From the NCBI RefSeq assembly GCF_003460605.1, contig NZ_QTVN01000026.1, positions 1 to 27,462 of the forward strand: 27,462 nt of DNA, written 5' to 3'. Within the stretch, counting starts at the first letter, position 1. Each line of letters starts with the position of its first letter. Below are positions 15,176 to 23,798 of this stretch, one piece after another. Made by a program: the position numbers and the translations under genes. Source of the stretch: Ruminococcus sp. AF31-8BH (GTDB taxonomy: Bacteria > Bacillota > Clostridia > Lachnospirales > Lachnospiraceae). Below the pieces are notes generated by a model. It made no database searches, was not told the origin of the DNA, and was given only the letters and a program-made list of their open reading frames with translations.

Positions 15176-15204
15176 TTGTGTCAGCCCACGAAATATTATA
15201 TAAT
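15176..15204 (+). promoter_or_regulatory. Promoter of the phosphofructokinase gene
   Basis: TTGTGT (15176-15181), a 17-bp spacer and TATAAT (15199-15204). The leader of about 100 nt contains a hairpin, ACAGACGCC (15253-15261) with GGCGCCTGT (15271-15279), one mismatch and no U-tract, so it is not a simple terminator. Confidence 0.7.
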
Positions 15205-15308
15205 TAAATCCAAGCATTAAAATGTGTGTGCAAAAAGGTTCATAAGGACCGCACAGACGCCGGAAGCGACGGCGCCTGTTTGCCAAAGACACAGAAATGG
15301 AGGGTACT

Positions 15309-16391
15309 ATGATTAAAAGAATCGGCTTATTAACAAGCGGCGGTGACTGCCAGGCCCTGAATGCCACCATGCGCGGAGTAGTAAAGGGACTCACCAACAG
15401 CATCGATGATCTGGAGGTTTACGGATTTGACGATGGATACAAAGGACTGATCTACGGCAAATACCGTATGCTCACATCCAAGGACTTTTCCGGAATCCTT
15501 ACACAGGGAGGAACTATCCTTGGAACATCCAGACAGCCGTTTAAGCTTATGCGTGTACCGGATGAGAAAGGTCTGGATAAGGTAGAAGCAATGAAGCAGA
15601 CCTACTACAAGCTCTGTCTGGACTGCCTGGTAATCCTTGGCGGCAACGGAACCCAGAAGACAGCCAACCTTTTACGCGAGGAAGGCCTGAATATCATCCA
15701 TCTGCCGAAGACCATCGACAATGATATCTGGGGAACAGACATGACATTCGGCTTCCAGAGTGCAGTAAACATTGCGACCAACGCAATCGACTGCATCCAC
15801 ACAACAGCAGCTTCCCACGGCCGCGTATTCATCGTAGAGGTTATGGGACACAAGGTAGGAAGCCTTACCCTGCATGCAGGAATCGCAGGCGGAGCAGATA
15901 TTATCCTGATCCCGGAGATTCCCTATGACATCAAGAAAGTAGTTGCAGCTATCCAGAAGAGATCCAAGGCAGGCAAGCGCTTCACCATCCTTGCTGTGGC
16001 AGAAGGTGCCATTTCCAAGGAAGACGCTCTGCTTTCCAAGAAAGACTACAAGAAGAAACTGGAAGACCGTGCAAAGAAGTATCCTTCCGTATCTTATGAA
16101 ATCGCAGACAAGATTACCCAGGAGCTTGGATCAGAAGTCCGCATCACAGTTCCGGGACACACACAGCGTGGAGGAGCACCGTGCGCATACGACCGCGTGC
16201 TTTCCACAAGAATCGGAGCAGGTGCTGCTGAAGCTATCCTTGACGGAGAGTATGGTATCATGATCGGTGTTGTAAACGGCAAGATCAAGAGAGTTCCTCT
16301 TGAAGAGTGTGCCGGCAAGCTTAAGATGGTTTCTCCAAAAGACCAGACTGTCAAAGCTGCAAAACAGATCGGTATCAGCTTCGGCGACTGA
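15309..16391 (+). CDS. pfkA: 6-phosphofructokinase (group III-like)
   Basis: The 360-residue enzyme phosphorylates fructose 6-phosphate to the 1,6-bisphosphate, the committed step of glycolysis. Motifs are SGGDCQALNA (10-19), LGGNGTQKTA (110-119), LPKTIDNDIWGTD (132-144, with the catalytic Asp137) and PGHTQRGGAPCAYDR. The position that is Gly104 in E. coli ATP-PFK is Gly here (GGNG), but the position that is Gly124 is Lys (PKTIDND). Gly with Lys is the mixed pattern of group III enzymes, which include ATP-dependent ones; pyrophosphate enzymes have Asp with Lys. ATP use is therefore likely but not certain. The start is ATG 15309, just behind GGAGGG; the in-frame ATG 15297 precedes that site. 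dnaX follows after 29 bp. Confidence 0.9.
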   Translation: MIKRIGLLTSGGDCQALNATMRGVVKGLTNSIDDLEVYGFDDGYKGLIYGKYRMLTSKDFSGILTQGGTILGTSRQPFKLMRVPDEKGLDKVEAMKQTYYKLCLDCLVILGGNGTQKTANLLREEGLNIIHLPKTIDNDIWGTDMTFGFQSAVNIATNAIDCIHTTAASHGRVFIVEVMGHKVGSLTLHAGIAGGADIILIPEIPYDIKKVVAAIQKRSKAGKRFTILAVAEGAISKEDALLSKKDYKKKLEDRAKKYPSVSYEIADKITQELGSEVRITVPGHTQRGGAPCAYDRVLSTRIGAGAAEAILDGEYGIMIGVVNGKIKRVPLEECAGKLKMVSPKDQTVKAAKQIGISFGD

Positions 16392-16420
16392 TTCTGCTTT
16401 TCAGAAAGGAGTTTCCATAA

Positions 16421-18040
16421 ATGAGCTATACTGCTCTATACCGGAAGTTCAGACCGGATAATTTCGATGATGTCAAGGGCCAGGATCACATTGTGACCAC
16501 GCTGACCAATCAAATCAAGGCGAACCGTATCGGACACGCCTATCTGTTCTGCGGCACCCGAGGAACCGGTAAGACAACCGTTGCAAAAATACTGGCGAAG
16601 GCAGTAAACTGCCAGCACCCGGTAAATGGAAGCCCCTGTGGTGAATGTGAAATGTGTAAGGCGATACAGGCCGGCACCTCGATGAACGTGATCGAGATCG
16701 ATGCCGCATCCAACAACGGTGTGGACAACATCCGTGAAATCCGCGAGGAAGTGGCCTATCGCCCTACAGAAGGAAACTATAAGGTATACATTATCGACGA
16801 GGTTCACATGCTTTCAACAGGAGCATTCAATGCTCTTCTGAAAACACTGGAGGAACCTCCGTCTTATGTTATCTTCATTCTTGCAACCACAGAGGCACAC
16901 AAGATCCCGATCACCATTTTGTCCAGATGCCAGAGATACGATTTTCACCGTATTTCCATTGACACCATTGCGGCAAGACTGGATGAGCTTTTGAAAATCG
17001 AGAATGTGGAGGCGGAGGAGAAAGCAGTCCGCTACGTTGCGAAGGCAGGAGACGGCTCCATGCGAGACGCCTTAAGTCTTCTTGACCAGTGCATTGCCTT
17101 TTATCTGGGACAGACCCTGACCTATGACAAGGTTCTGGAAGTGCTTGGCGCAGTTGACACAGAAGTGTTCAGCAAACTTTTGCGCCAGGTCCTTAAGGGG
17201 GATGTGACCTCGGCCATCCGCACTCTGGAGGATCTGATCATAGGCGGAAGGGAGCTTGGACAGTTTGTAGGAGATTTTACCTGGTACATGCGTAATCTTC
17301 TCCTTGTGAAAACGTCCGAGAACCCGGAAGAGGCCATTGACGTCTCTTCCGAGAACCTGAAGCTTCTGCAGGAAGAAAGTGAGATGGTGGATGTAGAGAC
17401 GCTGATGCGCTACATCCGTATTTTTTCTGATCTGTCCAGCCAGATCCGCTATTCCACCCAGAAACGTGTTCTGGTGGAGATCGCACTGATCAAGCTGTGC
17501 CGTCCGGCCATGGAGACCAATCTGGATTCAGTTCTGGACCGTCTGCGTGTTCTGGAGCAGCGTATGGATGAGCGCCCGGTTCAGCAGGTAATCGTGCAGC
17601 AGGGAAGTTCAGGAGCGGTTTCAGGCGGCGTGGATGCGGGAATGGCGGCACCTAAGGCTGCGGCTCCGGTGAAAGCCGCGCCAGAAGATCTGCAGAAGAT
17701 TGTAGCCAGCTGGCGGGTAATTGTAGGACAGACCAGCGGCATTTTCAAGCAGATGCTTCAGAAAGCCATCCCCAAGTACAATGGTGAGACAGGCGAGCCT
17801 GTGCTTTACGTGGAGTTTCAGGATTTCCTGGGCAAAACCTACGTGGACAATCCCGAAGCCGAGAATGAGCTGAAATCCATCATTGCGGCGCAGACTGGCA
17901 AATCCGTGGAACTGAAAATGGTAGTGGCAAAAGAGCACCACCACACCAATCTTGCCCAGGTAACAGTAGACCAGGCGATCCGGGAGAATATCCATATGGA
18001 TGTAGTGGTGGAAGAAGATCCGGATGATCCGGAAGAATAA
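16421..18040 (+). CDS. dnaX: DNA polymerase III subunits gamma and tau
   Basis: The 539-residue clamp-loader ATPase has Walker A GTRGTGKT (45-52), the zinc site with Cys64, Cys73, Cys76 and Cys79, Walker B IIDEVHM (124-130), the sensor region LATTEAHKIP and the SRC motif LSRCQRYDF. Gamma/tau opens and loads the beta clamp, and the C-terminal part links polymerase and helicase. After about residue 370 comes a variable, Ala-rich linker and a smaller C-terminal domain. I saw no A-rich slippery site of the E. coli type, so a short gamma form is not predicted here. The start is ATG 16421, behind GAAAGGAG. It begins the conserved dnaX-ybaB-recR cluster. Confidence 0.96.
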   Translation: MSYTALYRKFRPDNFDDVKGQDHIVTTLTNQIKANRIGHAYLFCGTRGTGKTTVAKILAKAVNCQHPVNGSPCGECEMCKAIQAGTSMNVIEIDAASNNGVDNIREIREEVAYRPTEGNYKVYIIDEVHMLSTGAFNALLKTLEEPPSYVIFILATTEAHKIPITILSRCQRYDFHRISIDTIAARLDELLKIENVEAEEKAVRYVAKAGDGSMRDALSLLDQCIAFYLGQTLTYDKVLEVLGAVDTEVFSKLLRQVLKGDVTSAIRTLEDLIIGGRELGQFVGDFTWYMRNLLLVKTSENPEEAIDVSSENLKLLQEESEMVDVETLMRYIRIFSDLSSQIRYSTQKRVLVEIALIKLCRPAMETNLDSVLDRLRVLEQRMDERPVQQVIVQQGSSGAVSGGVDAGMAAPKAAAPVKAAPEDLQKIVASWRVIVGQTSGIFKQMLQKAIPKYNGETGEPVLYVEFQDFLGKTYVDNPEAENELKSIIAAQTGKSVELKMVVAKEHHHTNLAQVTVDQAIRENIHMDVVVEEDPDDPEE

Positions 18041-18044
18041 AAAA

Positions 18045-18074
18045 TACCGGGGGACGGGACAAATTTGTCCCGGT
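18045..18074. repeat. GC-rich palindrome between dnaX and ybaB
   Basis: CGGGACAAATTTGTCCCG (18055-18072) is a perfect 18-bp palindrome. It is extended by outer ACCG and CGGT, with an extra GGGGA on the left side. As RNA it forms a strong hairpin without a U-tract, so it is more likely a processing, attenuation or REP-type element than a terminator. Confidence 0.6.
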
Positions 18075-18116
18075 AGGACTTCGGTGTGGAAATATTGAAT
18101 TCAGGAGGAATGTGTA

Positions 18117-18473
18117 ATGGCAAAGCGTGGAGGTTTTCCGGGCATGGGAATGCCGGGAAATATGAATAATCTTATGAAACAGGCGCAGAAAATGCAGCGT
18201 CAGATGGAAGAGAACCAGAAGGCTCTTGAGGAGAAGGAATTTACTGCAGCTGCAGGCGGCGGAGCAGTAGAGGTAACCATCTCCGGCAAGAGAGAAGTAA
18301 CCAAAGTAAAGCTTGCAGAAGAGGTTGTAGATCCGGACGATATTGAAATGCTTGAGGATCTGATCGTTGCGGCAACCAACGAAGCTCTTCGCAAGGTTGA
18401 GCAGGAGAACCAGGCTGTGATGTCCAAGCTGACAGGCGGCCTTGGCGGACTAGGCGGAGGTCTTCCATTCTGA
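18117..18473 (+). CDS. YbaB/EbfC family nucleoid-associated protein
   Basis: The 118-residue protein has the Gly/Met-rich start common in Firmicutes members ([20 protein letters not shown]), the helical stretch [17 protein letters not shown], the strands [16 protein letters not shown] and the closing [20 protein letters not shown] followed by a Gly-rich tail. These dimers bind DNA and are encoded between dnaX and recR in many bacteria, as here. The start is ATG 18117 behind AGGAGG. The stop overlaps the recR start (TGATG), which implies translational coupling. Confidence 0.95.
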   Translation: MAKRGGFPGMGMPGNMNNLMKQAQKMQRQMEENQKALEEKEFTAAAGGGAVEVTISGKREVTKVKLAEEVVDPDDIEMLEDLIVAATNEALRKVEQENQAVMSKLTGGLGGLGGGLPF

Positions 18474-19069
18474 TGGAATACTACAGCAGTCACATTAACA
18501 AACTGATCGAGCAGCTTTCCCATCTGCCTGGAATCGGTGCGAAATCAGCCCAGCGCCTGGCTTTTCACATTATGAATATGCCCAAGGACCAGGTGCAGCA
18601 GCTGACAGGCGCCATCACAGATGCCAGGACCAATGTACAGTACTGCAAGTGCTGCTACACCCTGACAGATAAGGAAATGTGCCCGATCTGCAGCAATCCC
18701 AAGCGTGACCACAGCACCATTATGGTAGTGGAGAACACCAGGGATCTTGCTGCTTATGAAAAAACAGGCAAGTTTGACGGCGTTTATCACGTTCTTCACG
18801 GAGCTATTTCCCCTATGCTGGGAATCGGCCCGGATGACATCAAGCTGAAGGAGCTGATCCAGCGTCTGCAGGGAGATGTGAAGGAAGTGATCATTGCCAC
18901 CAACTCCAGTCTGGAGGGAGAAACCACAGCCATGTATATCAGTAAGCTGATCAAGCCTACTGGAATCAAGGTAAGCCGTATTGCAAGCGGCGTGCCTGTG
19001 GGCGGCGACCTGGAATACATTGACGAGGTAACCCTTCTTCGTGCACTGGAGGGCCGCGTAGAACTTTGA
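18473..19069 (+). CDS. recR: Recombination protein RecR
   Basis: The 198-residue protein has the N-terminal helix-hairpin-helix ([19 protein letters not shown]), a Cys4 zinc finger (YCKCC at 57-61 and CPIC at 70-73), then a Toprim domain ([35 protein letters not shown]) and a C-terminal [18 protein letters not shown] motif. RecR acts with RecF/RecO in loading RecA at gaps. The start ATG shares one base with the ybaB stop. The length is normal. Confidence 0.96.
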   Translation: MEYYSSHINKLIEQLSHLPGIGAKSAQRLAFHIMNMPKDQVQQLTGAITDARTNVQYCKCCYTLTDKEMCPICSNPKRDHSTIMVVENTRDLAAYEKTGKFDGVYHVLHGAISPMLGIGPDDIKLKELIQRLQGDVKEVIIATNSSLEGETTAMYISKLIKPTGIKVSRIASGVPVGGDLEYIDEVTLLRALEGRVEL

Positions 19070-19101
19070 CACAGAACGAAAACGGTGGGAGGTGATTTCC
19101 T

Positions 19102-20220
19102 GTGGCGCGAAAAAAAGTGACTTCATCCGATGTAGCAGAGAAAGCAGGGGTTTCCCAGGCTACCGTTTCCATGGTGCTGAATCACAAATATAACGTTTCT
19201 TTTTCCCGGGAGACCGTAGAAAAGGTAGAAAATGCCGCCCGCGAGCTGGGCTACCGTCTTCCCGGGCACAGAAGCAAAAAAGAAAACAAAAAAGAGAAGC
19301 TGATCGTTGTATTCTGCCCCACCATCACAAGCCCTTATTATGTGCTGCTTCTGCAGGGCATTGAGGCTGTGGCGAATGAGCGGGGGTATGGGGTTTTCAT
19401 CTGCAATACCCAGCGTGATGCAAGACTTGAGGAGAAATATCTGCGGATGATCCGCGCAATGGCACCCCAGGGAATCATTTATGCCTGCAATCCTCACCCG
19501 GACTACATCAGCCAGGTGGAGGAGATGGCAAGGGATATTCCGCTGGTCATCATCAGCAACAAGGAGAAGATCAGCACCGTAGATGCCATCAATCAGGACA
19601 ACACAGAAGTGGGCCGTCTGATGGCAAGGCACCTTCTGGACCTGGGACACCGGGATGTGGCATTTATTACCCCGCCTCTTACCAGAAGGCAGTGGCAGCG
19701 TTCCAAGCGAGTGGATGGCTTTGTCCATGAGTTTGAGAAAGCCGGGCTTGCCGGACATGTGATCATCCGGGCCGCAGACGAGTCGGTAGACCGCCGCAAT
19801 CCCCGGACGGATTCCGAGTATTCCATGGGCTATGCCCTGACCAGGTCTCTTCTTGAGGATGGCAGCAGATTTACCGCCATTGCAGGGCAGAATGACATGA
19901 TGGCCATCGGTGCGGTGGATGCGCTTCAGGACGCCAGACTGCGTGTGCCCAAGGATGTATCGGTGATCGGCTGCGACAATATTTTCTATTCCGGGATCCG
20001 GCGTGTGTCGCTAACTACTATAGACCACTTTGTGGCATTGAAGGGCCGTGATGCCTGCGATATTATCATCCGCAAGATCGATACGGACAACCGTTTCGGA
20101 GAGGGAATACGTCCCACAAGCGTGTACAATATTGAATATAACCCCAAGATCATTGTGCGCAAAACCACTGGCTACGCAAGGCTGGACAAGCTGGAGCCGA
20201 CAGTGGAAAAAAACGGATGA
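19102..20220 (+). CDS. LacI-family transcriptional regulator
   Basis: The 372-residue protein starts at GTG 19102 behind GGGAGGTGATT. Residues about 5-60 form the LacI helix-turn-helix and hinge (TSSDVAEKAGVSQATVSMVL and the LGYR-like end of the headpiece). The rest is a periplasmic-binding-like sensor: PYYVLLLQGIEAVANERGYG, NQDNTEVGRLMARHLLDLGH, TAIAGQNDMMAIGAVDALQD and IGCDNI. The headpiece-to-core linker is long and Lys-rich. It follows recR by 32 bp and may be co-transcribed with it. The next genes encode sugar-phosphate enzymes, which makes them possible targets (inference only). The effector is not identifiable. Confidence 0.92.
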   Translation: MARKKVTSSDVAEKAGVSQATVSMVLNHKYNVSFSRETVEKVENAARELGYRLPGHRSKKENKKEKLIVVFCPTITSPYYVLLLQGIEAVANERGYGVFICNTQRDARLEEKYLRMIRAMAPQGIIYACNPHPDYISQVEEMARDIPLVIISNKEKISTVDAINQDNTEVGRLMARHLLDLGHRDVAFITPPLTRRQWQRSKRVDGFVHEFEKAGLAGHVIIRAADESVDRRNPRTDSEYSMGYALTRSLLEDGSRFTAIAGQNDMMAIGAVDALQDARLRVPKDVSVIGCDNIFYSGIRRVSLTTIDHFVALKGRDACDIIIRKIDTDNRFGEGIRPTSVYNIEYNPKIIVRKTTGYARLDKLEPTVEKNG

Positions 20221-20352
20221 AAATAAGATTAAATAAATGATTCAACCGAAATTATTAGTAATAAAATCTGGAAAAACACATGGAAAAAACTTTGCAAAAG
20301 CTGATAAACACTATAAAAAATAGATTGATGGGTAAGTGACAAACCTGGAAAA

Positions 20353-20399
20353 TATTAATAAATTTGATGAATTATTAATTGAATTTTTATTAATAAAAA
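20353..20399. promoter_or_regulatory. AT-rich region with repeated TATTAATA palindromes before the fsa promoter
   Basis: Three related AT palindromes lie in a row: TATTAATA (20353-20360), TTATTAAT (20372-20379) and the perfect 16-bp TTTTTATTAATAAAAA (20384-20399). They end 11 bp before the -35 box. An UP-element role or an operator is possible. From 20221 to 20352 I see no gene and only AT-rich sequence. Confidence 0.35.
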
Positions 20400-20409
20400 G
20401 CACCCCGTC

Positions 20410-20437
20410 TTGACCTGCAAGTGAAGTCTGGTATAAT
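20410..20437 (+). promoter_or_regulatory. Promoter of the fsa-transketolase unit
   Basis: TTGACC (20410-20415), a 16-bp spacer and TATAAT (20432-20437). Just downstream is a direct repeat CATGTG-AAAAA-CATGTG (20444-20460), overlapping the expected start of transcription, which could be a regulator site. Confidence 0.8.
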
Positions 20438-20492
20438 GAAAGCATGTGAAAAACATGTGCAAAAGCTTAAACAAATTCAGGAGGATAAGATC

Positions 20493-21146
20493 ATGAAATT
20501 TTTTATTGACACAGCAAAAGTAGAGGATATTAAAGCAGCGAACGATATGGGAATCATCTGCGGAGTAACCACAAACCCATCCCTGATCGCAAAAGAGGGA
20601 AGAGACTTCAACGAAGTTATCAAAGAGATCACAGAGATCGTTGACGGACCAATCAGCGGTGAGGTAAAGGCTACTACAACAGACGCAGAGGGAATGATCC
20701 GTGAGGGACGTGAGATCGCAAAGATCCATCCGAACATGGTTGTTAAGATTCCGATGACATGCGAAGGCCTGAAGGCTGTTAAGGTTCTTTCCAAAGAAGG
20801 AATCAAGACAAACGTAACCCTGATCTTCAGCGCAAACCAGGCACTTCTTGCTGCAAGAGCAGGCGCTACCTATGTATCTCCATTCCTTGGAAGACTTGAT
20901 GATATCTCTACAGATGGCGTTGAGCTGATCCGTCAGATTGCTGACATGTTTGCTGTTGCAGGCATTGACACAGAGATCATCGCAGCAAGCGTTCGTCATC
21001 CAATGCATGTAACACAGTGTGCACTTGCTGGTGCTGACATCGCAACTGTACCGTTCAAGGTACTTGAGCAGATGACACATCATCCGCTGACAGATGCCGG
21101 AATCGTGAAATTCCAGAATGATTACAAAGCTGTATTTGGTGAATAA
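20493..21146 (+). CDS. fsa: Fructose-6-phosphate aldolase / transaldolase-like (TalC family)
   Basis: The 217-residue protein is a short-type transaldolase. It has [18 protein letters not shown], the TTNPSL motif (26-31), the Schiff-base Lys85 in [25 protein letters not shown] and SVRHPMHV. Members either cleave fructose 6-phosphate to dihydroxyacetone and glyceraldehyde 3-phosphate or act as true transaldolases; sequence alone does not decide. The start is ATG 20493 with AGGAGG upstream; in-frame starts further up lie in the leader. Two transketolase genes follow on the same strand, so a transaldolase role in the non-oxidative pentose phosphate pathway is likely. Confidence 0.92.
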   Translation: MKFFIDTAKVEDIKAANDMGIICGVTTNPSLIAKEGRDFNEVIKEITEIVDGPISGEVKATTTDAEGMIREGREIAKIHPNMVVKIPMTCEGLKAVKVLSKEGIKTNVTLIFSANQALLAARAGATYVSPFLGRLDDISTDGVELIRQIADMFAVAGIDTEIIAASVRHPMHVTQCALAGADIATVPFKVLEQMTHHPLTDAGIVKFQNDYKAVFGE

Positions 21147-21220
21147 TTGATACTTGGAATTGCGGGAACTTACAGACAGGTCGCAATCCGCGTATCATGG
21201 AATAATAAGGAGAATTGATA

Positions 21221-22060
21221 ATGGAGAATTTAGAGCTTCAGAAAACTGCAAACGAAGTCCGCAAGGGCATCGTAACTGCACTGCATGCTGCTAAAGCCGG
21301 TCATCCGGGCGGATCTTTATCTGCAGCAGATGTATTTACATATCTTTATTTTGAGGAGATGAATATCGATCCGAAGGATCCAAAGAAAGCAGACCGCGAC
21401 CGTTTCGTCCTTTCCAAAGGTCACACTGCACCGGGACTGTACTCTGTACTTGCACAGAGAGGCTATTTCCCGAAAGAAGATCTGGTAACACTCCGTCACC
21501 TTGGATCTTACCTTCAGGGACATCCGGATATGAAGCACATTCCAGGCGTTGACATGTCCAGCGGATCTCTTGGACAGGGAATCTCTGCTGCAGTTGGAAT
21601 GGCACTTTCCGCAAAATTATCTAATGACAGCTATCGTGTATACACACTTCTTGGAGACGGCGAGATCCAGGAAGGCCAGGTATGGGAAGCTGCTATGTTC
21701 GCAGGTGCCAGAAAACTGGACAACCTTGTAGTGATCGTTGACAACAACGGCCTTCAGATCGACGGTAAGGTAGAGGACGTATGCTCTCCATACCCGATCG
21801 ATAAGAAATTTGAGGCATTTAATTTCCATGTGATCAATGTTGCAGACGGAAATGATATGGCACAGCTGCGTGCTGCTTTTGACGAAGCAAAGGCTACCAA
21901 AGGAATGCCTACCGCAATCGTTATGAAAACCGTAAAAGGCAAAGGAGTTTCCTTCATGGAGAACCAGGTTGGCTGGCATGGAAAGGCTCCGAATGACGAA
22001 GAATACGCACAGGCTATGGCAGATTTGGAAAAGGTAGGTGAAGCATTATGTCAGAAGTAA
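21221..22060 (+). CDS. Transketolase, N-terminal subunit
   Basis: The 279-residue protein is the thiamine-diphosphate-binding half of a split transketolase. Motifs are KAGHPGGSLSAADVFTYLYF near residue 26, the invariant SKGHTAPGLY, SLGQGISAAVGMA, and the ThDP/Mg motif GDGEIQEGQVWEAAMFAG ending with DNNG. The enzyme moves two-carbon units between sugar phosphates. The start is ATG 21221 behind AAGGAG; a TTG 6 nt earlier is rejected. It overlaps the gene for the C-terminal half by 13 nt, as usual when the two halves are made in equal amounts. Confidence 0.95.
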   Translation: MENLELQKTANEVRKGIVTALHAAKAGHPGGSLSAADVFTYLYFEEMNIDPKDPKKADRDRFVLSKGHTAPGLYSVLAQRGYFPKEDLVTLRHLGSYLQGHPDMKHIPGVDMSSGSLGQGISAAVGMALSAKLSNDSYRVYTLLGDGEIQEGQVWEAAMFAGARKLDNLVVIVDNNGLQIDGKVEDVCSPYPIDKKFEAFNFHVINVADGNDMAQLRAAFDEAKATKGMPTAIVMKTVKGKGVSFMENQVGWHGKAPNDEEYAQAMADLEKVGEALCQK

Positions 22061-22986
22061 AGAAAATTGCCACCAGAGCAAGCTATGGAAACGCTCTTGT
22101 AGAACTTGGAAAGAAACATGATGATCTGGTTGTTCTGGACGCTGACCTTGCTGCAGCTACACAGACCGGAATCTTTAAGAAAGCGTTCCCGGAGCGTCAT
22201 ATTGACTGCGGTATCGCAGAGTGCAATATGATGGGAATTGCCGCCGGAATCGCAACAACAGGCAAGGTACCGTTTGCAAGTACCTTCGCAATGTTTGCTG
22301 CCGGACGTGCATTTGAGCAGGTCCGCAACTCTGTAGGATATCCGAAGCTGAACGTTAAGATCGGTGCTACCCACGGCGGAATTTCCGTTGGTGAGGACGG
22401 TGCTACCCATCAGTGCTGCGAGGATTTTGCCCTTATGCGTACAATCCCGGGAATGGTTGTAGCATGCCCGTCAGACGACATTGAAGCAAAAGCTATGGTA
22501 GAGGCTGCTTATGAGCATGTAGGCCCTGTTTACATGAGATTTGGTCGTCTTGCTGTTCCGGTTATCAATGACAATCCTGATTATAAATTTGAGCTTGGTA
22601 AAGGAATCGTTCTTCGCGAGGGAAAAGACCTTACCATCATTGCCAACGGACTTTGCGTAGCTCCGTCTCTTGAAGCAGCAGCTAAGCTTGCAGAAGAGGG
22701 AGTCGAAGCAAAGGTTATCAACATCCACACCATCAAGCCTCTTGATGAGGAGCTTGTTGTAGCTGCAGCAAAAGAAACTGGTAAAGTTGTAACTGTTGAG
22801 GAGCATTCCATCATCGGCGGTCTTGGCGGCGCTGTATGCGAGTGCCTTGCTGAGAAAGCTCCTGTACCGGTGAAGCGTATCGGTATCAATGATGTTTACG
22901 GCGAGTCCGGTCCGGCTGTTGCTCTTCTTGAGAAATACGGACTTGATGCAGCTGGCATCTACAAACAGATCAAAGCATTTATCTGA
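22048..22986 (+). CDS. Transketolase, C-terminal subunit
   Basis: The 312-residue protein has the pyrimidine-binding domain (ASYGNALVELGKKHDDLVVL, then DCGIAECNMMGIAAGIATTG with the catalytic Glu58) and the C-terminal transketolase domain (IIANGLCVAPSLEAAAKLAE, VEEHSIIGGLGGAVCE). It completes the active site formed with the N-terminal subunit. ATG 22048 lies inside the end of the upstream gene, with GGTAGGTGA as ribosome site. A strong terminator follows at 23037, so the unit is fsa and two transketolase genes. Confidence 0.95.
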   Translation: MSEVKKIATRASYGNALVELGKKHDDLVVLDADLAAATQTGIFKKAFPERHIDCGIAECNMMGIAAGIATTGKVPFASTFAMFAAGRAFEQVRNSVGYPKLNVKIGATHGGISVGEDGATHQCCEDFALMRTIPGMVVACPSDDIEAKAMVEAAYEHVGPVYMRFGRLAVPVINDNPDYKFELGKGIVLREGKDLTIIANGLCVAPSLEAAAKLAEEGVEAKVINIHTIKPLDEELVVAAAKETGKVVTVEEHSIIGGLGGAVCECLAEKAPVPVKRIGINDVYGESGPAVALLEKYGLDAAGIYKQIKAFI

Positions 22987-23036
22987 TCGGACTTTTGAAT
23001 GAAGCAAAATAAGCTGTAAATTATTATACACAGAAG

Positions 23037-23077
23037 AAATGTCAGGGGCAACTCGAGCAAGCCTCTGACATTTTTTA
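23037..23077. terminator. Bidirectional terminator between transketolase and yyaC
   Basis: AAATGTCAGGGGC and GCCTCTGACATTT pair around an 11-nt loop with one G-T pair. T runs follow the hairpin on the plus strand and A precedes it, so it can serve both the transketolase unit and the convergent yyaC gene. Confidence 0.88.
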
Positions 23078-23105
23078 TATGCTGCAAAAATTTATGGACT
23101 TTTCT

Positions 23106-23639
23106 TTACGCGGAAAAGCTCCCAAGAATTCCCTGGGTGATGGTATCCGCAAGGGTGATCACTGTGGAAAGGCGTGTTGTCTGTAAGGTAAGGTATTCCA
23201 GAATCCCGGCTATGTTTACGATTCCAGTAATGTAGATATCCCCTACTGGCGGCAGATCCTTCTGTACGGCAGCACCCGGGTAGAGCGAGCCGTTTCCGAT
23301 ACTTACATATCCCAGATGGCGTTTTTCACCCAGAGAGGCATCAATGGCAATCACAAGGGCAGATGGATGGGCACTTGCAATACTGTCCGTTATATGGGAT
23401 AGATTTACGGCATGAACAGGCTGATTCAGAGTTCCATAGACGAAAATTCCTGGAATCTGGTACTGGCTCAGACGATAGCCCACATAAGGCCCCAGACAGT
23501 CCCCTGTTACCCGGTCGCTTCCGATACACAGAAACACAATTTCGGACCAGTCCTTTTTATGACGCTGAATGCATTTTTCCAGAACCCTGGCAATTTCTCT
23601 GGAAGAATCCTGGTTTTGGGTATTAATATAAAATGGCAT
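23106..23639 (-). CDS. yyaC: Spore protease YyaC family protein
   Basis: The 177-residue protein has the YyaC motif FLCIGSDRVTGDCLGPYVGY (36-55) and VIAIDASLG (96-104), a fold related to hydrogenase-maturation and germination proteases (family knowledge). YyaC is found in spore formers and is expressed in sporulation; its exact substrate is not established to my knowledge. The start is ATG at 23639, with AGGAG 7 nt upstream on the minus strand. It is convergent with the transketolase unit and divergent from the LysM gene. Its presence is the main sign in this window that the organism forms spores. Confidence 0.9.
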   Translation of the reverse strand: MPFYINTQNQDSSREIARVLEKCIQRHKKDWSEIVFLCIGSDRVTGDCLGPYVGYRLSQYQIPGIFVYGTLNQPVHAVNLSHITDSIASAHPSALVIAIDASLGEKRHLGYVSIGNGSLYPGAAVQKDLPPVGDIYITGIVNIAGILEYLTLQTTRLSTVITLADTITQGILGSFSA

Positions 23640-23798
23640 ATGAACGCTCCTGCTTTTTTATAATCCATCTTATCCCAGTTTTGAAAAAATTATGCACTCT
23701 GCAAAAACTGTCGTTAAATTCTCTGAAACAGGTCTTATATTACGCTAAAATCTGCATTTTCCATATGATATGCTCATACCCGAAGGGGTGATGTGATC

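Noticed and set aside
16421..18040. Programmed frameshift in dnaX for a gamma product
   Set aside because: No A-rich slippery heptamer followed by a stem-loop was found in the part where other bacteria have it.
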